From: Alphaproteobacteria bacterium
Lineage (GTDB): Bacteria; Pseudomonadota; Alphaproteobacteria; Bin95
Assembly: GCA_022827685.1 (NCBI GenBank)
Contig: JAJEIH010000052.1
Location: forward strand, 1 to 39,088
Length of the DNA stretch: 39,088 nt
Direction of reading: 5' to 3'
Part shown: piece by piece, positions 35,032-39,088 of the stretch
Layout: the number at the start of each line of letters is the position of its first letter
Numbering within the stretch: the stretch's first letter is position 1
Program-made: the position numbers and the translations under genes
Notes under the pieces: model-generated
The model's database searches: none
Seen by the model: only the letters and a program-made list of their open reading frames with translations
What the model was told of the DNA's origin: nothing

Positions 35032-35943
35032 GTGAGGACCTCGCCTCCGGCCTCTGGCGGGACGGGATCGACAACGCCGGCCGGCGCTGCCCCGATCCCG
35101 GTTTCGGCCATCCCGGCGGTCAATGTGGCGTCCGTGCCGCAGCGCAGCCCGCTGCGCTACCCGGGCGGCAAGACATGGCTCATCCCCCATATCCGCCACT
35201 GGCTGAAGGCAATCGAGCCCCGGCCGAAGCTGCTCGTGGAGCCCTTCGCCGGCGGCGGCATCGTCTCGCTGACGGCGGTGATGGAGGGGCTTGTGGACCG
35301 CTGCCTGATGGTGGAGCTGGACCGCGACGTCGCCGCCTTCTGGCACGCCGCGCTCCGCCACGGCCCGGAACTATGCGAGATGGTCCAGGGGTTCCGGCCG
35401 ACGCGGGAGGCGGTCGATGCGCTGTCTCGGCAGGCGCCGGCGAATGTTCTGGAACACGGTTTCCGCACCCTGGTCCTGAACCGCACCCGCCGAGGCGGCA
35501 TACTGGCGCCGGGCGCGTCCCTTATTCGGTCGGGAGAATGCGGGATGGGCCTTGCCTCGCGCTGGTATCCGGGAACGCTCGCTGATCGGCTTTCGGCTAT
35601 CATCGACAATGCGCACCTCATCGAATTCAGTGAGGGCGACGGGATGGCGCTTCCGAAGGACATGCCTGCGGGCGCCGTCTTATTCGTGGACCCTCCCTAT
35701 AGCGCCGGCGGGAAGCGGGCCGGCCAGCGCCTCTACGCCCACCACGAGATCGACCATGCCCGCCTGTTCGCCCTGCTTGCGGACGCGGATACCGACTTCC
35801 TCCTGACTTATGACAATACGGACGAAATCCGGGCACTGGTCCGCAAGAGCGGCTTCAAGGCCGTCCAGGTCGAGATGAAGACCACGCACCATGCCCGCAT
35901 ATCGGAACTCGTGATCTCGCGGCGACCGGTGTTCGTCGATTGA
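35032..35943 (+). CDS. D12-class DNA adenine methyltransferase (Dam-like)
   Basis: This protein of about 303 residues methylates adenine N6 in DNA. The D12-class signs are SPLRYPGGKTWL (residues 39-50, motif X with the SAM-binding context), LLVEPFAGGGIVSLTA (motif I) and FVDPPYSAGG (motif IV, catalytic DPPY at 220-223). The C-terminus ends in TTHHARISELVISRRP, typical of the group. Starts at 35032 (GTG with GGGAG upstream), 35125 and 35134 (GTG) are all possible; the first 35 residues are Pro/Ala-rich and may be untranslated. No restriction enzyme is beside it, so it is an orphan methylase or part of the defence-like cassette that follows. Confidence 0.9.
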   Translation: MRTSPPASGGTGSTTPAGAAPIPVSAIPAVNVASVPQRSPLRYPGGKTWLIPHIRHWLKAIEPRPKLLVEPFAGGGIVSLTAVMEGLVDRCLMVELDRDVAAFWHAALRHGPELCEMVQGFRPTREAVDALSRQAPANVLEHGFRTLVLNRTRRGGILAPGASLIRSGECGMGLASRWYPGTLADRLSAIIDNAHLIEFSEGDGMALPKDMPAGAVLFVDPPYSAGGKRAGQRLYAHHEIDHARLFALLADADTDFLLTYDNTDEIRALVRKSGFKAVQVEMKTTHHARISELVISRRPVFVD

Positions 35944-35948
35944 GGACG

Positions 35949-35955
35949 AATTTGA
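35949..35955. repeat. Left copy of AATTTGA direct repeat
   Basis: AATTTGA, extended as AATTTGACCG, lies five bases after the adenine methylase stop at the left edge of the low-GC stretch. The right-hand copy reads AATTTGATCG. It could be a target duplication or chance in AT-rich sequence. Confidence 0.35.
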
Positions 35956-35998
35956 CCGTTCAGAGCCAAGTAGCGGGAAGATCAACGATTGTGCCTAC

Positions 35999-36026
35999 TT
36001 GAGTGACCGTTTGGGCATGCTAAAAA
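35999..36026 (+). promoter_or_regulatory. Weak promoter-like site before DUF2188 gene
   Basis: TTGAGT (35999-36004), a 16-base spacer and TAAAAA (36021-36026) lie about 40 bases ahead of the DUF2188 start. Each hexamer matches four of six consensus bases. The heptamer GACCGTT occurs twice nearby (about 35954 and 36005), which could be a regulator half-site. The low-GC cassette would then have its own promoter. Confidence 0.3.
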
Positions 36027-36064
36027 GTCGATGCTGGAATGAGCACGGTTTAGGAACAAGAATT

Positions 36065-36289
36065 ATGCTTGGTAGAGGTCAACACGTAGTTCCCCGAGAC
36101 GGTCGGTGGGCTGTTCGCAGAACCGGCGCGGATCGGGTGACACGGAGTTTCGACACCCAGAGGGAGGCCATTGACCTAGCCAGGGAACTTGCACGAAGCC
36201 AGAAAACGGAGCTCTATATTCACGGCAAGGACGGTCGAATTCGACAACGCGATTCCTACGGCAAAGACCCATTTCCACCGAAGGGTTGA
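36065..36289 (+). CDS. DUF2188 family protein
   Basis: This 74-residue protein matches the DUF2188 family throughout: QHVVPRDGRWAVRR at the start, a middle helix with DTQREAIDLARELARSQ, and the diagnostic end ELYIHGKDGRIRQRDSYGKDPFPPKG-type sequence. The family is a small beta-beta-alpha-beta domain of unknown role, sometimes fused to other domains. I chose the ATG at 36065, where family members begin, with AGGA nine bases upstream; a TTG at 35999 opens the frame earlier. Its TGA overlaps the TTG start of the next gene (TTGA), so the two are coupled. The gene is much lower in GC than its surroundings. Confidence 0.85.
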   Translation: MLGRGQHVVPRDGRWAVRRTGADRVTRSFDTQREAIDLARELARSQKTELYIHGKDGRIRQRDSYGKDPFPPKG

Positions 36290-36930
36290 ATTCAATTTCG
36301 ACCGATCCGGAATTTGATCGGAACGTATTTGTCAATTGTCCATTCGACGAAGACTATGAACCTATTTTGCAAGCCGTTTTGTTTTGCCTGATACGCCGTG
36401 GATTGCGACCACGTATAGCTAGTGAGACAAGCAATGCGGGCGAGGTAAGGATAGATAGAATATTCGACCTGATCGTATCTTCACGTTATTCAATACATGA
36501 TCTTAGCAGGTGTCAGGCGCGCGAGGTCGGCGAGTATTACAGGCTGAATATGCCATTTGAACTTGGAATAGATTATTGTTGCCGACGTATAGGTGAAGAT
36601 CCACTTTCTCGAAAACACATTTTGATCTTGGAAGAAAAGCGTTATCGCTATCAGGCGGCAATTTCAGATTTGGCTGGTAGCGATATCGAAGCGCATGGCG
36701 GGAGTTATGAGGCGGCAGTCAGAAAGATAAGGAACTGGCTTGTGGGTTTACATGACTTTGAGCCAATCGGACCCGCGCGTATCTTGGCGGAATATGAGGA
36801 CTTTCAGCAGTGGCATTATGAAAAACAGCTTGAAGACGGGTTTTCAGAAGAAGATATTCAGGATTATCCAACCGCCGAACTTCTACAGAAAATGGCCGAA
36901 TGGGTGGAACAAGAAAAATTGGACAGGTAA
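36286..36930 (+). CDS. TIR / nucleotide-hydrolase-like protein, putative effector
   Basis: This 214-residue protein is of an uncharacterised family with a flavodoxin/TIR-like pattern. An N-terminal strand and phosphate-type loop (NVFVNCPFDEDYEPIL, residues 13-28) is followed by a middle segment SSRYSIHDLSRCQAREVGEYYRLNMPFELGID, in which Asp72, Arg75 and Glu92 are spaced like the active site of TIR-like and nucleoside-deoxyribosyltransferase folds. The C-terminal third is helical and charged (WHYEKQLEDGFSEEDI). The start is a TTG at 36286 overlapping the DUF2188 stop. Enzymes of this shape in bacteria often cleave NAD or nucleotides in antiphage defence. That role is inferred from fold pattern, low GC and the methylase neighbour, not demonstrated. 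Confidence 0.75.
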   Translation: MNSISTDPEFDRNVFVNCPFDEDYEPILQAVLFCLIRRGLRPRIASETSNAGEVRIDRIFDLIVSSRYSIHDLSRCQAREVGEYYRLNMPFELGIDYCCRRIGEDPLSRKHILILEEKRYRYQAAISDLAGSDIEAHGGSYEAAVRKIRNWLVGLHDFEPIGPARILAEYEDFQQWHYEKQLEDGFSEEDIQDYPTAELLQKMAEWVEQEKLDR

Positions 36931-36931
36931 T

Positions 36932-36944
36932 CGCCTTAGAGGCG
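36932..36944 (+). terminator. Weak stem-loop after TIR-like gene
   Basis: CGCCT-TAG-AGGCG forms a five-pair stem two bases after the stop of the TIR-like gene, followed by CAGTTAATTT rather than a true T-run. It may help end the cassette transcript but is a poor intrinsic terminator. Confidence 0.35.
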
Positions 36945-36949
36945 CAGTT

Positions 36950-36956
36950 AATTTGA
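36950..36956. repeat. Right copy of AATTTGA direct repeat
   Basis: This second copy of AATTTGA (extended AATTTGATCG) lies at the right edge of the low-GC stretch, 15 bases before the stop of the leftward pterin dehydratase gene, where high GC resumes. It pairs with the copy at 35949. Confidence 0.35.
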
Positions 36957-36970
36957 TCGAGAGACCCGAT

Positions 36971-37267
36971 CTACGCTGTCCCCGCAGCCGCGTTCATAAA
37001 CGCCGCCAGCCGCACATCCAGTTCCGTCACGCCGCCGGCGCTGTGGGTGGCGAGGGTGACTTCGACGCGGTTGTAGACGTTGAACCATTCGGGGTGGTGG
37101 TCCATGCGCTCGGCGGCGAGCGCGCACCTGGCCATGAAGGCGAAGGCCGCTGTGAAGTCCTCGAACCCGAAGCTGCGCCGGATGGCGTCCCGGCCCTCGA
37201 CCTCGCTCCAGCCTTCAAGCGACGCCAGCGCCTCGCGGCGCTCGCTACCGGTGAGCTTTTCGGCCAT
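36971..37267 (-). CDS. Pterin-4a-carbinolamine dehydratase
   Basis: This 98-residue enzyme dehydrates 4a-hydroxytetrahydropterin formed by aromatic amino acid hydroxylases and so recycles pterin cofactor; some members also assist molybdopterin metabolism. The active-site motif is MDHHPEWFNVYNRVEV with His57, His58 and Trp61, and a further His at 75 (THSAGGV). Length and pattern match the family. The ATG at 37267 has GGAGG nine bases ahead. It is divergent from a metallopeptidase gene 42 bases away and its 3' end abuts the low-GC cassette. No phenylalanine hydroxylase is nearby; the molybdenum cluster is far to the left. Confidence 0.92.
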   Translation of the reverse strand: MAEKLTGSERREALASLEGWSEVEGRDAIRRSFGFEDFTAAFAFMARCALAAERMDHHPEWFNVYNRVEVTLATHSAGGVTELDVRLAAFMNAAAGTA

Positions 37268-37309
37268 GATCCGCGCCTCCCGAACCCGTGTGCCCTCTGC
37301 TGCCCGACG

Positions 37310-37714
37310 ATGCCTGAGAGAACCGCGCCTGTCCATCCGCCGAGCCTCGACGAGCTGGCCGCCTGGGCCGAGGCCGCCTATGCCGAGCTGCCGGACTCGT
37401 TCCGCCGGCTGACGGCCGACATCGTTTTCCGGGTGGACGAGTTCCCGGACGAGGAGACCGAGCGCGAGATGGAGCTGGAGAGCCCGTTCGACCTGATGGG
37501 CCTCTACCGCGGCGTCTCGCTGGACCGGAAGAGCGTGTCGGCGGGCGCGGAGGATGTGGATTATGTCTTCCTCTACCGCCGCCCGATCCTCGATTACTGG
37601 TGCGAGACCGGGGAGGATCTGAAACATATCGTGCGCCATGTGCTGGTCCACGAGATCGGCCACCATTTCGGCCTTTCCGACGAGGACATGGAAGCCATTG
37701 AGGCGCAGGCCTGA
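37310..37714 (+). CDS. Metallopeptidase family protein (zincin-like)
   Basis: This 134-residue protein of the small zincin-like family (DUF1025) common in alphaproteobacteria and actinobacteria has the zinc motif HEIGHH at residues 114-119 (His114, Glu115, His118), followed by FGLSDEDM, where the acidic group may give the third ligand. The N-terminal two thirds show the family strings FRRLTADIVFRVDEFPDEE and LMGLYRGVSL, and IFLYRRPILDYW-like VFLYRRPILDYW. Substrates are unknown. The ATG at 37310 fits the family N-terminus; no strong ribosome site is seen. The frame is open upstream into the cassette, without matching sequence. The quinone reductase gene follows after 33 bases. Confidence 0.9.
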   Translation: MPERTAPVHPPSLDELAAWAEAAYAELPDSFRRLTADIVFRVDEFPDEETEREMELESPFDLMGLYRGVSLDRKSVSAGAEDVDYVFLYRRPILDYWCETGEDLKHIVRHVLVHEIGHHFGLSDEDMEAIEAQA

Positions 37715-37747
37715 CGAGGCCGCAGGACGAACCATCGGGGGAAAGCC

Positions 37748-38743
37748 ATGAGCAACAAGGCCGCCGTCATCCACGAAAAGGGTCCGCCCGACGTCTTCCG
37801 CTGGGAGGACTGGCCGGCGGGCGAGCCGGGCCCGGGCGAGGCGCTGATCCGGCACGGCGCCATCGGCGTGAACTATATCGACACCTACAACCGGCGCGAC
37901 ATGCCGCACCCCTGGCCGGTGCCGCCGCTTCCCATGGTGCTGGGCATCGAGGGCGCAGGCACGGTGGAGGCGATCGGCGAGGGCGTCACCGAATGCGCGG
38001 TCGGCGACCGGGTCTCATATGCCAGCCCGCCACACGGCGCCTATGCGCAGCGCCGCGTGATGCCGGCGAGGCGGCTGGTGACGCTGCCGGACGGCATCTC
38101 CGACGAGGACGCCGCCGGCATGACCCTCAAGGGCCTGACCGCGCAATATCTCCTGCGCCGGACCTACCGGGTGCAGCCGGGCGACCCGGTGCTGGTCCAT
38201 GCGGCGGCGGGCGGCATGGGGCTGATCCTCTGCCGGTGGGCGAAGCATCTGGGCGCGACCGTGATCGGCACGGTCTCGACCGACGAAAAGGCGGAGCTCG
38301 CCAAGGCCCACGGCGCCGACCATGTCGCCGTCTATTCGCGCGAGGATTTCGTGCCGCTGGTGATGGAGGTGACGGACGGCAAGGGGTGCCCGGTGGTCTA
38401 TGAGAGCATCGGCAGGGACACCTTTACCCGCTCGCTCGACTGCCTGCGCCCGCTCGGCATCATGGCGAGCTACGGCCATGCCTCGGGCGCGCCGGACCCG
38501 GTGGATGTGGTGGAGCTGGGCGCGCGCGGCTCGCTGTTCGTCACCCGCCCGGCAATCATGCACTACATGGAGAAGCGCGAGGACCTTGTGGCTTCGGCGA
38601 AGGAGCTGTTCGACGTCATGTCGTCGGGCGCGGTGCCGGCCACCGTCCGCCACCGTTATCCGCTGCGCGAGGCGGCCGAAGTCCACCGCGCTCTCGAAGA
38701 GCGGCGCACCACGGGATCGATCGTGCTTCTGCCCTTTGCATGA
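37748..38743 (+). CDS. NADPH:quinone oxidoreductase, zeta-crystallin type
   Basis: This 331-residue, zinc-free medium-chain reductase reduces quinones with NADPH. The N-terminal catalytic domain includes GAIGVNYIDTYNR and VLGIEGAGTVEAIGEGV; the nucleotide domain has VLVHAAAGGMGLILCRWAKHLGATVIGTVST, with the AAxGGxG turn of Qor proteins; the C-terminus reads YPLREAAEVHRALEERRTTGS. There are no zinc-binding cysteines, which separates it from alcohol dehydrogenases. It detoxifies quinones or reactive enones. GGGG precedes the ATG by about eight bases. It may be cotranscribed with the metallopeptidase gene. Confidence 0.92.
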   Translation: MSNKAAVIHEKGPPDVFRWEDWPAGEPGPGEALIRHGAIGVNYIDTYNRRDMPHPWPVPPLPMVLGIEGAGTVEAIGEGVTECAVGDRVSYASPPHGAYAQRRVMPARRLVTLPDGISDEDAAGMTLKGLTAQYLLRRTYRVQPGDPVLVHAAAGGMGLILCRWAKHLGATVIGTVSTDEKAELAKAHGADHVAVYSREDFVPLVMEVTDGKGCPVVYESIGRDTFTRSLDCLRPLGIMASYGHASGAPDPVDVVELGARGSLFVTRPAIMHYMEKREDLVASAKELFDVMSSGAVPATVRHRYPLREAAEVHRALEERRTTGSIVLLPFA

Positions 38744-38788
38744 GGGAGCTCGCGCCTTTTGACCTGCCGGCTTCACACATCTGTCTGC

Positions 38789-38816
38789 GGCGGGTTCGCC
38801 TCGTATGACACCCGCC
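38789..38816. repeat. Seven-pair hairpin downstream of quinone reductase
   Basis: GGCGGGT (38789-38795) pairs perfectly with ACCCGCC (38810-38816) across a 14-base loop. It lies about 45 bases after the quinone reductase stop. There is no T-run in the plus direction, so it is either a processed 3' end structure or part of a leftward small RNA driven from the promoter-like site at 38884-38912. Confidence 0.4.
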
Positions 38817-38883
38817 TGCCCCGGTCGTCCGTTCCCTCCCTCCTCCTGAGCAGCGGCGCGGCCGTGTATCGAAGGAGCCTGCA

Positions 38884-38912
38884 ATTATCCTGTCGATCCA
38901 ACGGGTTGTAAG
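38884..38912 (-). promoter_or_regulatory. Candidate leftward promoter in right-edge gap
   Basis: On the minus strand CTTACA (38907-38912) is followed after 17 bases by GATAAT (38884-38889); the hexamers match four and five of six sigma70 consensus bases and the spacing is ideal. Transcription would run left through the hairpin at 38789-38816 toward the end of the quinone reductase gene, with no coding sequence. A small RNA or antisense transcript is possible. Confidence 0.35.
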
Positions 38913-39088
38913 AAAATTGCCCGATATTTCCATCTTTTGTTCCTGCATGAGGCATGTGCGCTGTTTGGAACCGCTTTCTGAGCAAGGGCTCCGGCTGGGC
39001 TGAGATTTTTCTTACCCCGTTGGCTTGACGGATTTCCGCGGGTTCGGGTTGGTCCACGAGGAGTGATCGGGGGTTTTTCACCCCACGC

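Larger units (their letters stand above)
35949..36956. mobile_element. Low-GC insert flanked by 7-bp direct repeat
   Basis: From just after the methylase stop to just before the pterin dehydratase end, base composition drops to roughly 45% G+C against about two-thirds in the flanks, and codon use changes (many A/T-ending codons). The stretch carries two overlapping genes on one strand. The sequence AATTTGA occurs at both edges (35949-35955 and 36950-36956), in a 9-of-10 match when extended. This fits a small acquired cassette. There is no transposase or integrase inside, and a chance repeat is possible. Confidence 0.5.
38744..39088. other. Right-edge intergenic region
   Basis: No gene was recognised in the last 345 bases. 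The stretch holds a seven-pair hairpin (38789-38816), a leftward promoter-like pair (38884-38912) and a G4/C4 hairpin at the very end (39069-39084). The 38870-38950 part is AT-richer than average. A minus-strand open frame (38773-39081) has no protein-like features. No tRNA T-loop with matching stem was found. Confidence 0.55.

Noticed and set aside
35013-35100. Possible selenocysteine read-through after the CmcJ-family gene, since selAB is upstream
   Set aside because: The stop is TAG rather than TGA, and the protein ends at the normal family C-terminus.
39036-39060. T-loop-like GGGTTCGGG near the right edge, as part of a tRNA
   Set aside because: No complementary T stem or acceptor and anticodon arms around it.

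Overview
The window is a GC-rich (about two-thirds G+C), densely packed bacterial chromosome segment. Gene types and order (an MJ0042 zinc-ribbon protein divergent from a YdcF-plsC pair, a DUF1045 protein, LIV-type ABC transporters with acyl-CoA ligases, a cox-type molybdenum-enzyme maturation set, a c'-type cytochrome) suggest an aerobic or microaerobic alphaproteobacterium. The exact order is not recognisable from the sequence alone. No rRNA, tRNA, CRISPR array or insertion sequence was seen.

Layout. 1-591: intergenic, with a leftward promoter-like site and the decayed 3' end of a HigA antitoxin. 592-6911: purH, then five tightly overlapping genes for maturing a molybdenum hydroxylase of the CO-dehydrogenase/xanthine-dehydrogenase type (MoxR ATPase, VWA protein, split XdhC, MPT-binding/NTP-transferase fusion), with no structural coxMSL genes. 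6924-9766 (minus): small membrane protein, PrpF isomerase, PlsC, YdcF/ElyC. 9859-12755: zinc-ribbon membrane protein, DUF1045 protein, periplasmic Cu/Zn SOD, cytochrome b561 and a convergent cytochrome c'. 12829-17231: an acyl-CoA dehydrogenase-fold protein with 3-sulfinopropanoyl-CoA desulfinase-like active-site residues, a small unknown protein, a class I CoA-transferase, a MaoC double-hotdog protein and a thioesterase. 17266-19537: pentapeptide-repeat protein and ClC chloride channel. 19545-29070 (minus): PrpB-like lyase, an antitoxin-like remnant, and a seven-gene operon with a complete LIV-type ABC importer bracketed by two acyl-CoA ligases. 29326-35943: selA-selB, an enolase-superfamily enzyme, a CmcJ/NvfI-family oxidoreductase and a D12-class DNA adenine methylase. 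36065-36930: a low-GC two-gene insert (DUF2188 plus a TIR/nucleotide-hydrolase-like protein). 36971-38743: pterin carbinolamine dehydratase, a metallopeptidase and a quinone oxidoreductase.

How parts may work together. Several blocks handle CoA thioesters. The LIV importer and its two ligases look like an uptake-and-activation unit for a carboxylic acid. The possible desulfinase, CoA-transferase, hydratase and thioesterase could process short acyl-CoAs, and PrpB/PrpF could receive propionyl-CoA-derived C7 intermediates. SodC, cytochrome b561 and cytochrome c' form a plausible periplasmic redox-stress module.

The most likely little-described system is the low-GC DUF2188/TIR-like pair at 36065-36930. 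It lies beside an orphan adenine methylase and is flanked by a 7-bp direct repeat, which looks like a small horizontally acquired, possibly defensive, cassette. All functions are inferred from motif recognition by eye; no database search was possible.
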